Assembly: GCA_963788965.1 (NCBI GenBank)
Contig: CAWBIK010000008.1
Span: 124,001-188,000, forward strand
Reading direction: 5' to 3'
Origin: QHXQ01 sp963788965
GTDB taxonomy: Bacteria; Acidobacteriota; Blastocatellia; Pyrinomonadales; Pyrinomonadaceae
Length of the DNA: 64,000 bases
Made by a program: the position numbers and the translations under genes. The notes under the pieces are model-generated. The model was not told the DNA's origin. It made no database searches and saw only the letters and a program-made list of their open reading frames with translations. This document shows positions 43,093 through 53,166 of this stretch, piece by piece. The first letter of the stretch is position 1; each line of letters opens with the position of its first letter.

Positions 43093-44071
43093 TTATTTTT
43101 TGCTCGGTGCTGCGGGCGTTTGGATTTTAGGCTCGGCCGGTTTGATGTCCGGCGCAGTGGCGTTCGGGTCGCGGCCGTTGCTGCGGACGTTGAACTGCGG
43201 CGCGGGTGCGTGCTGGATCGTGGGGTTGACCATGAAGCTGAGCAGCTTGATTAATGAGCGCGCGCATCTCGCGTCGGTCCACAACCGCATCGACCATGCC
43301 GTGGTCTAACAGAAACTCGGCGCGCTGAAAGTCTTTGGGTAACTTCTGCCGGATGGTCTGTTCGATGACGCGCGGGCCGGCAAAGCCGATGAGCGCCTTT
43401 GGCTCGGCCAAGATCACGTCGCCGAGCATGGCGAAGCTGGCAGTGACGCCGCCCGTGGTCGGGTCGGTCAGGATCGAGATGAAGGGCAGGCGTGCTTCAT
43501 CGAGACGCGCGAGCGCGGCCGAGATTTTCGCCATCTGCACGAGCGAGAGCGTGCCTTCTTGCATGCGCGCGCCGCCCGAAGCCGACACCGTGATGACCGC
43601 GCCGCGTGCGGGCAGCGCGCGCTCGATCAAGCGCGTCACCTTCTCGCCCACGGCCGAACCCATCGAGCCGCCGAGGAAACTGAAGTCCATCGCGCCGACG
43701 AAGGCCAAGTAGCCGCCGATCTGCCCGCGCGCCGTGATGATCGCTTCGGGCAGACCCGTGGTGCGTCGCGCCTGTTCGAGTCGTTGCGGGTATGGTTTGT
43801 TGTCAACGAACTGAAGCGGATCGTTTGAGGTCACGTCCGCGTCGAGTTCTTCATACTCTGATTCGTCGTAGAGGATGGCGAGGCGTTCGCGCGCGCCGAT
43901 GCGGAAGTGGTAGTTGCAATGCGGGCAGACCTGAAGCGACTCTTCGAGGTCGCGTTTGTAGAGCGCCGCGTCGCACTCGGTACACTTGACGAAGATGCCC
44001 TCCGTCTTGACGACGCGCTCGTCGGCCGGGACAGATTCGAGCTTCTGCTCCTTTTTCCGAAACCAAGTCAT
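43093..44071 (-). CDS. accD: Acetyl-CoA carboxylase carboxyltransferase subunit beta (frame break about 43253)
   Basis: After removal of one extra A near 43253, AccD has 325 residues. The N-terminal zinc ribbon VKCTECDAALYKRDLEESLQVCPHCNYHF has all four cysteines. The carboxyltransferase core contains GFVGAMDFSFLGGSMGSAVGEK, the typical VITVSASGGARMQEG, ILTDPTTGGVTASFA and LIGFAGPRVIEQT. The ending is MRALIIKLLSFMV in the restored frame, then a 45-residue Pro/Asn/Ala tail. AccD with AccA transfers the carboxyl group from biotin to acetyl-CoA to make malonyl-CoA. The gene lies 28 bases upstream of folC. Only one other carboxylase component is visible in the window: the unusual TIR-biotin carrier protein at 52179. 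Confidence 0.92.
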
Positions 44072-44136
44072 AACGGGCGGCAGTATGACCTAAGAACGCG
44101 GAATGAGCAAAGGTTGCGCTCAGACATAAACTGATC

Positions 44137-45168
44137 TCAAGCGGCGTTGATTACGTCGTGTTCTTCGCTGGCGTGGGGCGCGTGGCCGTTGTCAGGGCTG
44201 ACGCTGATGTCAGGGTTGGCGCGATCCACAGCTTCGAGCAGCAGTGCGACGATCATGCGCTCGGCCGCGTCCCAGTCGCCGGTCAACGTGCAGCCGGCGG
44301 CGTTGCGATGACCGCCGCCGCCGAACCGCTCGGCGATGCGCGCCACGTTCACCTCGCCCTTTGAACGCAAAGACGTGCGATAGATGCCCGGCGCAGTCTC
44401 TTTCAAAAACGCGACCGCTTCGACATCGCCGACACTCATCGGGAAGTTGACGAACCCGTCCGCGTCTTCATCCGACGCGCCCGCGCGCTCTTGCATGTCA
44501 TAGGTCTGCCGCAACCACGCGACGTGCCCCGTCGGATCGTGCCGGACGGTTGATAGCACCTCTTTCATCAAGTCCAGTTTGCTCCACGGATAATTGCTAT
44601 AAACAGCCTGCGCGATCTTCGCGGGCTTCACCCCCGCGCGCACCAGCTCCGACGCGACCTTGAAGGTGCGCTCCGTCGTGTTCGAGTAATGAAACGATCC
44701 CGTGTCCGTGATGAGCGCCGTATAGACACACTCCGCGATCTCGCGCGTGGGGCGGACGCCGATAGCTTTACACAGGTTATAGATCATCTCGCCGACCGCG
44801 CTCGCGGTCGAGTCGATCCAGTTGATCTGACCAAAGAGCGAAGTCGTCGCGTGGTGGTCGATGTTGACGACAAGTTGCTTGTCCAAATCTGTCAGACCGG
44901 GGCGCGACACGTCCGAGCATTCGATGACGAAGACCGCATCATAAGCCTTGTCCACCGTGGGCGTAACGCGCACATGCTCTGCGCCGGGCAACTTCAGATA
45001 AGCATGTGGCACGGGGTCGTGCATGATCACTTCCGGGTCTTTGCCGAGTGCGCGCAGCAGCCAGTACAGACCCAGACTCGATCCCAACCCATCGCCATCG
45101 GGGCGCAGGTGCGACGTGATGGCAAAGTGCCGCTTCGCCTCGATCAACTCGACAACTTGACTGAGCAT
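44137..45168 (-). CDS. nrnA: DHH/DHHA1 phosphoesterase, NrnA type
   Basis: This 343-residue protein has the NrnA signature motifs ITSHLRPDGDGLGSSLGLYWLL, VFVIECSDVSRPG, the hallmark VVNIDHHATTSLFGQINWID, and YTALITDTGSFHYSNTTE. The C-terminal DHHA1 domain carries ERFGGGGHRNAAGCTL. NrnA degrades nanoRNAs of two to five nucleotides and dephosphorylates pAp to AMP. In many genomes it follows rbfA in the nusA-infB operon, as here, with 70 bases of inverted-repeat DNA in between. The C-terminal 30 residues (NPDISVSPDNGHAPHASEEHD) are a hydrophilic extension that the core enzyme does not need. No frame problem is seen. Confidence 0.92.
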   Translation of the reverse strand: MLSQVVELIEAKRHFAITSHLRPDGDGLGSSLGLYWLLRALGKDPEVIMHDPVPHAYLKLPGAEHVRVTPTVDKAYDAVFVIECSDVSRPGLTDLDKQLVVNIDHHATTSLFGQINWIDSTASAVGEMIYNLCKAIGVRPTREIAECVYTALITDTGSFHYSNTTERTFKVASELVRAGVKPAKIAQAVYSNYPWSKLDLMKEVLSTVRHDPTGHVAWLRQTYDMQERAGASDEDADGFVNFPMSVGDVEAVAFLKETAPGIYRTSLRSKGEVNVARIAERFGGGGHRNAAGCTLTGDWDAAERMIVALLLEAVDRANPDISVSPDNGHAPHASEEHDVINAA

Positions 45169-45177
45169 AATGAAAAG

Positions 45178-45258
45178 CAGTGCCGCGTGACGAATGACCG
45201 AGTGACAAGCAAGACAGCGTCTTTAACTTGTCACCCAGTCATTCGTCACGCGTCACTG
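45178..45258. repeat. 32-base inverted heptamer repeat between rbfA and nrnA
   Basis: Arms 45178-45209 and 45227-45258 match at 29 of 32 positions. The left arm is built of TGAC-containing heptamers (CGTGACG AATGACC GAGTGAC AAGCAAG). The right arm covers the last codons and the stop of rbfA. Confidence 0.75.
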
Positions 45259-45637
45259 TGCTTTCTCCTCTCTCAACTAATTCGGGGGCGGCCGGGGCAG
45301 GCTGGGGTTCCAGTTCGCTGAGCAGCGCGTCCACGCGCGTAGCTTTCTCCTCAACCGTGTCGCGCATGAAATGGATTTCGGGCGCGCGCTTCAGGTTCAA
45401 TTCCAGCGCCACCTGCCGGCGTACATACGGGGCGGCGTGTTCGAGTGCGCGCAAGGCCGTTGCGGCCTCGCGGTCTGTCCCGCTGACTGTCACATAAACG
45501 CGCGCCTCACGCAGATTCTCAGACATGCGCACGTCCGTGACCGTGACCATCGCCACGCGTGGGTCTTCCAACTCGTACCCCACGATCTGCGCGATCTCCT
45601 CACGCACCAACTCCGCAACTTTCTCCGGCCGTCGCAT
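45239..45637 (-). CDS. rbfA: 30S ribosome-binding factor A
   Basis: This 132-residue RbfA carries the family motifs MRRPEKVAELVREEIAQIVGYELEDPRV, VTVTDVRMSENLREARVYVTV and RRQVALELNLKRAPEIHFMRDTVEEKATRVDALL. RbfA is a KH-fold protein that helps mature the 16S rRNA 5' end and small subunit. The last part, PAPAAPELVERGESTVTRDE, is a tail whose final codons lie inside an inverted repeat (45227-45258), so the repeat appears to have replaced the natural 3' end. The start at 45637 fits the family N-terminus. It lies in the rimP-nusA-infB-rbfA-nrnA order typical of bacteria. Confidence 0.93.
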   Translation of the reverse strand: MRRPEKVAELVREEIAQIVGYELEDPRVAMVTVTDVRMSENLREARVYVTVSGTDREAATALRALEHAAPYVRRQVALELNLKRAPEIHFMRDTVEEKATRVDALLSELEPQPAPAAPELVERGESTVTRDE

Positions 45638-45646
45638 CTTAAAATC

Positions 45647-45719
45647 GTGACAGGTAACAGGTGACAAGTGACGAGTAAGAAGCTTTATAACTTGTCACTC
45701 GTCGCCTGCCACTTATTAC
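45647..45719. repeat. Heptamer inverted repeat between infB and rbfA
   Basis: Five heptamers (GTGACAG GTAACAG GTGACAA GTGACGA GTAAGAA, 45647-45681) are followed by an imperfectly complementary arm (about 45691-45719, cttgtcactcgtcgcctgcc...). The structure fills nearly all of the 87-base infB-rbfA gap. Confidence 0.75.
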
Positions 45720-45724
45720 TACTG

Positions 45725-48571
45725 TTATAACTCCGTCGCCGCGATCTGCTCGACGATGTAGGCCTCGACCTGATCGCCGACCTTGATGTCGTTGAAGCCT
45801 TCGAGCGCGATGCCGCACTCGAAGCCCTCGCGCACTTCCGACACGTCGTCCTTGACGCGGCGCAAGCTGCCGATGTTGCCTTCCCACGCCACCACGCCGT
45901 CGCGGATCAGGCGCGCGCGGGCGTTGCGGCGGATCACGCCGTCCACGACCATGCTGCCTGCGACCGTCCCGGCGCGCGGCACTTTGAAGATCGCGCGCAC
46001 GTCCGCTTTGCCGAGGATGCGCTCCGTCGCCACCTTGTCGAGCATGCCGATCATGGCGGCGCGTATCTCTTCCTCGACCTTGTAGATGATCGAGTGCAAG
46101 CGTATGTCAACGTGTTCGAGTTTGGCCAACTCGGCGGCGCGCACTTCGGGGCGCACGTTGAAGCCGATGATGACAACGGCCGTGTTCGACGCGCCGCCTG
46201 TGTGGCCGATGCGAGCAGCACGTCCGACTCTGTGATTGCGCCGACGCCAGACCTGATCACCTTGACCTTAACCGTGTCGGTCGAAAGCTTCTGCAACGTG
46301 CTCTTCAAAACTTCCACCGAACCTTGCACGTCGGCCTTTCACGAGCACGAGCAGTTCCTTGATCTCTTTCTGCCCAAGTGTCTCGATGCCGCGTTTGGTC
46401 GTTTGCAACAGTGCGCTCTGACGTGCGAGTTGTTGCCGGTGCTCGGAGATGCCCTGCGCGCGCGCTACGTCTGTGACGACTTGGAACATATCGCCCGCCT
46501 GCGGCACGCCTTGCAAGCCCAAGACTTCGACCGGCGTTGCGGGGCCGACTTCGGTGACAGGCTCGCCGCGATCATTGAACATCGCGCGCACCTTGCCGAA
46601 AACCTGACCCGCGATGAAGGGATCGTGTACGTGGAGCGTGCCCTGTTGCACGAGCACAGTGGCGACCGCGCCACGACCGCGATCAAGTTTCGCTTCGAGC
46701 ACGACGCCCGCCGCACGCCGGGTCGGGCTGGCCTTCAAGTCGAGAATGTCGGCCGTTAACAGGATCGTTTCGAGTAACGTTTCGAGGTTCTCGCGCTTCT
46801 TCGCGGAGACGGCGACCATCTCTGTCTCGCCGCCCCAATCCACGGGCTGCAAGCCTTGATTGGCTAAGCCTTGCTTAACGCGGTCGGGGTTCGCGTCCGG
46901 CTTGTCGATCTTGTTGATGGCGACGACGATGGGCACGTGTGCAGCGCGCGCGTGCTCAATCGCTTCAATCGTCTGCGGCATCACGCCGTCGTCCGCCGCG
47001 ACGACGAGCACAACCACGTCGGTCGCCTTCGCGCCGCGTGCGCGCATCAACGTGAACGCTTCGTGACCGGGCGTGTCTAAGAAGACCACGCGGCGCAAGT
47101 GCTCAGGACTATCCTGACTCGGCACTTGCACGCTGTACGCGCCGATGTGCTGCGTGATGCCGCCCGCTTCGCCCGCCGCCACTTCCGTCGCGCGAATCGC
47201 GTCGAGCAAGCTGGTCTTGCCGTGATCGACGTGACCCATGACGGTGACGACCGGGGCGCGCGGCAACTCAACGTCGTCCGCGTCCGTTGCGATCAACTCT
47301 TCAAACTCTTCTTCAGCGACCATCTCTTCAAACGGCACAAAGCTCACTTCATAACCAAAGCGCCGGCCGAGATCGACCGCTACATCATCATTCAAAGGTT
47401 GATTGATCGTTGCGAACACGCCACGTTGTAATAGCAACGCCACGATGTCTTTCGGCTTGATGCCCAACTTCTCGGCAAACTCCTTCACGGTCGAACCTTC
47501 AACCAAACGCACGGCCTTCAGTTCGTCCGCGCCCATGTTGAGCGAACCGACGATGCGCTGTTCGAGCGTCAGCGCCTTTGGCGGCTGCACGTAGTCGCGG
47601 TCGAAACGACCGCCGCGACCCTTGAAGCCTTCGCGGCCCGTGGGCGCGGCCGCGCCGCCGCGTCGTGAACGCGCACGCGGGCGACGCGCATCGGCCGGCG
47701 GCGTGTAGAGCGTCTGCGGCGTCGCGCTTTCGCCGGGCGTGCCGGCAAACTCGACGGCCGTACCACGTCCGCCCGCGCCGCCGCCGCGACCACCACGGCC
47801 GCCGCGTTCCTCGCGTCCGCCCGAACGCCGGTCGCGCTCGCGCGGTGTCGGCTGCGGCTTCGGCGCGACGGGCGCAGGTGCGCGCTCGCCCGCTTTGACT
47901 TCGCCCGAATTGAGCGCGGCGGCCGTCGGGCGCAGCACTCTGATCTGTTTGGCGGGCACGACAACGGCGGGCGGCGCGGGTTTCGGCAACGCGTCGGGCA
48001 CATCGCTCGGCGCGATAGGCATGAGTGGCGCTTCGCCCGTCTGTTCGACAATCGGCTCGACAGGTTCGGGCGCTAAAGCTTCGACGGGACCCGGCGCAGA
48101 CTCCGGCGACTCGGCCACTTGCGGCGTCGGGTACGACAACTCGGCGAGCGACGGCGCGGGCTTCGCGCCCGTCAGGTTCGGGCCTGCTGTGGGATGTTCG
48201 GCACGCGCGGCCGGCGCAAGCGGCTTCTTGAAGATGCGAACGGTCGTCGCCGGTTTCGGCGTGTCCACTTCTTCGACGGGCGCTTCGGCGACGGCGACCG
48301 CGCCGCTGTCTTCCGTCACGTCAGGCGACACGGAGGCGTGTATGTCGTCGCCTTCGGTGCGCTGCTTCTTGACGACGCGAATCGTGCGCGGCGGCGCGAC
48401 CTCTTTCTTGGGGAAGTAGCGATTGCGAATCTTCTCCGCGAGGTCTTTAGGGACGGTATTCGAGGGCACACTCACGTCGAAGCCCTCGCGCCGCACCTCT
48501 TCGATCAGGCGCTTCGTTTCGAGCTTGAGTTCTTTAGCTAGGTCGTAAATGCGAACCTTATTCCCGGTCAT
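45725..48571 (-). CDS. infB: Translation initiation factor IF-2 (frame breaks about 46335 and 46205)
   Basis: IF-2 has 948 residues once one extra base near 46335 is removed and one missing base near 46205 is restored. The N-terminus MTGNKVRIYDLAKELKLETKRLIEEVRREGF is the IF2_N module. A long Pro/Ala/Gly/Arg-rich linker follows (RRSGGREERGGRGGRG). A second IF2_N-like block is LNMGADELKAVRLVEGSTVKEFAEKLG. The GTPase domain has VVTVMGHVDHGKTSLLDAIR, DTPGHEAFTLMRARGA and VAINKIDKPDANPD. Beyond 46335 the frame continues KADVQGSVEVLKSTLQKL and IRSGVGAITESDVLLASA, and beyond 46205 it continues GFNVRPEVRAAELAKLEHVDIRLHSIIYK. The gene is essential, so both breaks are almost certainly sequencing errors. 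The start at 48571 is set by homology. Confidence 0.93.
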
Positions 48572-48778
48572 GCAATCCTTCCGACGCCGCCATCGCCAAA
48601 CGGGCCAACGAGCGGCGCGCACCGCAAAGGTTAAGAGTCACGCTCGCACTCTAACGCAACCTTTGCCGGTGCGGACTGACGGACTCAGCGTCTACTGCTG
48701 ACCGCAGACCGGCGCAGGCTCGTTAAGGCGAGCCGGAAGCAGCGCGCGCCAGCCACAAGGGCGACGCGCCTGCGGGCG

Positions 48779-50711
48779 TCATTGTGCGCTGTCGGAAGCA
48801 TCTTGCTTCTCATTGTCCACAGCGGCACTCTCGTCGTTCGCCTCGACCCGATATTCGGGCGCGGGCGCAGACGAAACTTGAATCTCAGGCGCGGACGCTT
48901 CGCTCGCCGAAGTCAACGGCGCGAACGGCTCATCCGTTTCAACGGGCGGTTCGCGGTTCGTCTTCTTCGGCCGCTGCCTCGTCGGCAGCGAGCGCGGCAT
49001 CGGTCGAAGTCATACCGGCCGCGGGCGTGATCGTATCAGGTCGCAAGTCGCGGCCCGCGCCTTGTAACAACAACTCGTCGGCCGACATCGGATCGGCCTC
49101 GGAGACGGCGACCGGATCGGCCGAATCCTCAGCCTGAATCACAGGCTCGGCCAGAAATCCCGTCCGCTGCTCGACCGCCTCGTCATAGCCGCGCGCCGTC
49201 ATCTCTTTCGACGGCTCGACCTCGCCCGCATCGCTATCGGGATCGAACTCGACCGACACAGCATGTTGCTCGATAGGCTCAACTTCATCCGTCGCGCCCG
49301 CTTCGGCTTCAGTCTCGTCAGCCCCGGCTTCATCCGCCGCTTGCTCGCCCGTTGCCGTTTCGGCCGGTGCTGCTTCGTCTGTCGCTTCAGTTCCTTCTGT
49401 TGCTGCCTCGCCGCCCGCACCATCCTCATCGCCCTTCGTCTTATCGCGCGCGGCAACAACCGCCTGCGCCGAAGCGAGAATGGCGTGCGCTTCGTCGAGC
49501 GACGTGTCGAGGTATTCGACCAGTTCGTCCACGTCGGTAGTGGCCAGCGCGTCTATATCTTCGATACCATGCTCGGCGAGCGTGGCGGTGATAGCGGCCG
49601 ACATACCGCCCAGAGCGGAGAGCGGCACGGCCTCGCCCGAAGCGATGAGCGCGCCCATCTGTTCGGCGACCTCTTTCTTAATCTCTTCCTCGCTGCGGAT
49701 GTCTATGTTCCAGCCGACCAACTTCGTGGCGAGGCGCACGTTCTGCCCGCGCTTGCCGATGGCGAGTGACAGTTGATCTTCATTCACGATCACTTCCATC
49801 TGTCGCTTCTCGATGTCCGTGATCCGCACTTGATTGACTTTCGCGGGCGACAGCGCGTTAGCGGCAAACACCGACGGCTCGTCGGACCACTCGATGATGT
49901 CGATCTTCTCGCCGCGCAATTCGCGTATGATCGCCTGCACGCGCGACCCCTTCATGCCGACGCACGCGCCCACCGGGTCAACGTCGCGCTCGTTCGATGC
50001 GACCGCGATCTTCGCGCGCTCGCCCGGTTCGCGCACCGCCGACTTGATCACGACCGTCTCGTCGTAAATCTCCGGCACTTCCATCTCGAACAGACGCTTT
50101 AACATCTCCGGCGACGAACGCGACACGACAATCTGCGGCCCCTTCGACTCTTTTAACACGTCGTGAATCACAACGCGGATGCGCTCGCCCTGATTCCACT
50201 GTTCACCGCGCGACTGCTCGTTGCGCGGCAGGATCGCTTCGACGTTGCCCATGTCCACGATTAGGTCGCCGCGCTCGAATCGTTTGACGTAGCCGTTAAT
50301 CAGATCGCCGACCTTATCTATGTACTGCTCATAAGTGTTGGCCCGAACGGCGTCGCGCACTTTCTGAAATAGAATCTGCTTCGCGGTCTGCGCGGCGATG
50401 CGCCCCATCTCTTCCATCGGCAGCGGGATTTGCAACTCGTCGCCTAGCTCAACCTCGTCGCCGGCCAACTCCTGCGCCTCTGCCAGCGACATCTCGCGCC
50501 CCGGATTCGTTACCTCTTCGACGATCACCTTCGAGGCGAACAACTCGATGCCGGCGTCGGTGCTCCATTCGACCGCGATCTCCTCGCCCGACTTGAACTG
50601 CTTGCGGGCGGCGGCGCGCACGGCCTCCTTCATCGCTTCGATGACCAACTCGCGGTCAATGCCGTGCTCTTTGCACAGCGCGTCTATGCTCTGCCCGATG
50701 GATGTGCTCAT
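48779..50711 (-). CDS. nusA: Transcription termination/antitermination protein NusA with long acidic tail (frame break 48944-48946)
   Basis: NusA has about 643 residues if one C is removed at the CCC (GGG on the + strand) 48944-48946. The N-terminal domain starts MSTSIGQSIDALCKEHGIDRELVIEAMKEAV. S1 is around 135-200 (RFERGDLIVDMGNVEAILPRNEQ), and KH1/KH2 include VGACVGMKGSRVQAIIRELRGEKIDIIEW and LSLAIGKRGQNVRLATKLVGW. One HhH-like acidic repeat follows (ATLAEHGIEDIDALATTDVDELVEYLD). From about residue 425 on, a highly acidic, Ala/Glu/Thr-rich tail of about 215 residues extends to the stop, far longer than common NusA proteins. The order rimP-nusA-infB is conserved, and NusA controls pausing, termination and antitermination. 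Confidence 0.93.
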
Positions 50712-50800
50712 AACTTATCTGCTCGCTCGGCGTTCAGTAGTCCGTGGCTCGGTGGCACTTGAAAGCGTTGCTCCTGCTCCATGACCGCTGCCCGCCCGTC

Positions 50801-51334
50801 TTATTCAGTTGTCGTGCTGCCGTGCGCTTTCGCCTGTTGCTCGCGCTCGGCGGCCAGGCGAAACTCTTCTTCAATGTCGATTTCGAGGTTCGCTTTGGCG
50901 ATCTGCTCGACGGGCACGCGGACGCGCCCGTTCGTCTTGTCATCGAAGACGACCTCGTCGCCTTCCAAAGCGACGATGCGCCCGCGAAAGTTGCGCTGCC
51001 CGTTGACGGGTTGCCGCACTTTCATCTTCGCTAGTTGCCCGGCGAAGCGTTCGTAGTCCGCGCGCTTGTACAGCCCACGCTCCAACCCCGGCGACGAGAC
51101 TTCCAGCGTATAAGCCGAATGAATGAAGTCTTCCACCTCGAAGATCGTGCCCAAGTGATGACTCACCACGGAGCAATCTTCGTGCGTCACACCGCCCGGC
51201 TTGTCAATGAAGACGCGCACCGCCGCGTTGCGGCCCAGCACGCCGACCTCTGCATGGACGAGTTCGAGTCCGTGTTCCGTCGCCACGCGTTCGGCGATCT
51301 CGCGGATGCGCTGTTCACTCTCGGTCGCTTCCAT
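50801..51334 (-). CDS. rimP: Ribosome maturation factor RimP
   Basis: RimP has 177 residues. Its two-domain pattern is visible: EATESEQRIREIAERVATEHGLELVHAEV and VRVFIDKPGGVTHEDCSVVSHHLGTIFEVEDFIHSAYTLEVSSPGLERGLYKRADYERFAGQ in the N-terminal domain, then an SH3-like C-terminal part with VNGQRNFRGRIVALEGDEVVFDD. RimP is needed for 30S subunit maturation. A GAGGGGGT Shine-Dalgarno site lies 8 bases ahead of the ATG at 51334, fixing the start. It heads the rimP-nusA-infB-rbfA-nrnA operon. The C-terminus (REQQAKAHGSTTTE) is a short charged extension. Confidence 0.93.
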   Translation of the reverse strand: MEATESEQRIREIAERVATEHGLELVHAEVGVLGRNAAVRVFIDKPGGVTHEDCSVVSHHLGTIFEVEDFIHSAYTLEVSSPGLERGLYKRADYERFAGQLAKMKVRQPVNGQRNFRGRIVALEGDEVVFDDKTNGRVRVPVEQIAKANLEIDIEEEFRLAAEREQQAKAHGSTTTE

Positions 51335-51587
51335 CGCGCCACCCCCTCGGTTCAAAAAACGTCTCGCGCGCAAAAGAAAAAGTGGGCGCGAACCCACTGA
51401 TAAGAGCGCCGCGCTCTGACCAAGAGGCGAATTATACGGGAGCGCCGGCCGCGACGCAAGCAGCCAGTCGGGTAGGCAAAACAGCCGGGCTGCGGACGCT
51501 TGCGCGCCTGGCGGCCTACGCTTGACGCTGTGCAGCTTATTTCCGCCGGCACGGCTTACTGCAACTTCTGATTGACGCCAGCGCGAC

Positions 51588-52034
51588 TTATTGCAACTTT
51601 GCTTTAACGATCTCGCTCACCGTGCGCCCGTCCGCCGAGCGCCCCGCCAGCTTGCCCTGCGCCGCCTTCATCACCGCGCCCATCTCCTTCATCGAACTCG
51701 CGCCCGTCTCCGCAATCGCCGCCGCCACCGCCTGCTCAATCTCTTCCCGCGTCGCCGCCTGCGGCAGATACTCCTCGATCACAACGATCTCCGCCCGCTC
51801 CTTCGCCGCCAAATCTTCGCGCCCGCCCTGCTCATACTGCTCCACCGAATCGCGCCGTTGTTTGACGAGCGACTGCAACAACCGCGTCAACTCCTCATCC
51901 GCCAACTCCCCACCCTTCTCAATCTCCCGATTCATCAACGCCGCCTTCACCATCCGCAAAGTCGACAGCCGCGCCGCCTCCTTCGCCTTCATCGCCGCCG
52001 TCAGATCACCAACGATGCGTTCCTTCAAACTCAT
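51588..52034 (-). CDS. GatB/YqeY domain protein
   Basis: This 148-residue protein is a whole YqeY domain: MSLKERIVGDLTAAMKAKEAARLSTLRMVKAALMNREIEKG, ARLLQSLVKQRRDSVEQYEQGGREDLAAKERAEIVVIEEYLPQ, and the end AVMKAAQGKLAGRSADGRTVSEIVKAKLQ. YqeY resembles the tRNA-binding C-terminal domain of the GatB/E amidotransferase subunits, and its role in cells is not well defined. The start at 52034 fits the domain, though the frame is open to 52073. It stands alone on the minus strand, divergent from the TIR-carrier gene. No frame problem is seen. Confidence 0.92.
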   Translation of the reverse strand: MSLKERIVGDLTAAMKAKEAARLSTLRMVKAALMNREIEKGGELADEELTRLLQSLVKQRRDSVEQYEQGGREDLAAKERAEIVVIEEYLPQAATREEIEQAVAAAIAETGASSMKEMGAVMKAAQGKLAGRSADGRTVSEIVKAKLQ

Positions 52035-52178
52035 ATCATCAACCCCTTCAACTCCTGCCGACCCGTCGTCCAACGCGCTAGCGCGCCTAATCGAACTCCG
52101 TTAATATAACCCCCGCCAGTCTTCGCAACAGTTCTCACGCACAGCAAACGCGCGGTAGTTTAGCAAAGTAACTCGAAT

Positions 52179-52951
52179 ATGCCACCACCCAACGCCCGCC
52201 AATTCTCCGGCATCTTCATCAGCTACCGCCGCGACGACACGACGGCCACGCCGGCCGCCTCTGCGACGGCCTCGGCGCGCACTTCGGCGACGAGCAAATC
52301 TTCATGGACATAGACCGGGTCAAGCCGGGCGAAGACTTCCTGCAAGTCATCGAAGAAGCCGTCGGCTCATGCGAGACTCTGCTCGCACTCATCGGCCGGA
52401 ACTGGCTCACGAGCAGCGACGAAGCGGGCCGGCGACTCGACAACCCCAACGACTTCGTCCGTCTTGAGATCGCCGCCGCGCTCGCCCGCAACATCCGCGT
52501 CATCCCCGTGCTGGTGCAGGGCGCGCCCATGCCCCGCCCGCAAGACTTGCCCGCAGACCTGTTGCCGCTCGCCCGCCGCCACGCCCTCGAACTCAGCGAC
52601 CTGCGTTGGAAACACGACGTGGGCCAACTGATCAATGCCTTAGAAAAGCCGGTTGTGCCTGCGCCCGCCCCGGTCGCTGTGGTGGAGACACCGCCCGCCG
52701 TGCTGAAGGCGGAACTGCACAAGGTCACAGCGCCCGTTATCGGCACGTTCTACCGCGCGCCATCGCCCGCGGCCGAGCCGTTCGTTAAGATCGGCAGCTA
52801 CATTGACCCCAACACGGTCGTCTGCATTATCGAAGCGATGAAGTTGATGATGGAGATTCAAGCGGAGACGAGCGGCACGGTCGAAGAGGTTTACGTCGAA
52901 AATGGCCAGCCGGTCGAATACGGTCAGGAACTATTCGGGATTAGAAAATAG
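52179..52951 (+). CDS. TIR domain fused to a biotin carboxyl carrier (AccB-like) domain (frame break about 52248)
   Basis: With one base restored near 52248, the gene encodes 257 residues. Residues 1-about 160 are a TIR domain: GIFISYRRDDTTAHAGRLCDGLGAHFGDEQIFMDIDRVKPGEDFL, VIEEAVGSCETLLALIGRNWL, RRLDNPNDFVRLEIAAALARNIRVIPVLVQ. After an Ala/Pro linker (EKPVVPAPAPVAVVETPPA), the last 75 residues are a biotinyl domain: KVTAPVIGTFYRAPSPAAEPFVKIGSYI, CIIEAMKLMMEIQAETSGTVEEVYVENGQPVEYGQELFGI. The EAMKLM lysine is the expected biotinylation site. The fusion lies in one uninterrupted frame (52304-52951), so it is not caused by the indel. TIR proteins signal or cleave NAD; a carrier domain belongs to carboxylases. 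A joint role is not known to me. No biotin carboxylase gene is adjacent. Confidence 0.75.
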
Positions 52952-52954
52952 TCC

Positions 52955-52977
52955 AGCGAATGCGAACAGCGAACAGC
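52955..52977 (+). repeat. Heptamer repeat after the TIR-carrier gene
   Basis: AGCGAAT GCGAACA GCGAACA GC forms three heptamer units directly after the stop. It belongs to the same class as the other heptamer repeats in this window. Confidence 0.6.
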
Positions 52978-53054
52978 AAAATCTTGCTTAATGCGCGGAC
53001 ACATGCGCCATCCTCTGGTTAAGCTGACTTGAAAGCTTTTCGTTAGGCTTGGAT

Positions 53055-53119
53055 CACACAAAACAGCGCGGCTTGACGTTGAGCCTATTGCCTATCGTCA
53101 AGCCGCGCTGTTTTGTGTG
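53055..53119. terminator. 24-bp perfect hairpin between convergent genes
   Basis: The arm cacacaaaacagcgcggctt... (53055-53078) pairs perfectly with 53096-53119 across a 17-base loop. The right arm contains TTTT. It sits between the TIR-carrier gene and the 3' end of uvrA and could end transcription from both sides. Confidence 0.75.
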
Positions 53120-53166
53120 GCAGCCTTTGGTAACAACCTGTGGTGTCCTGACGCGTTCGGAATGTT

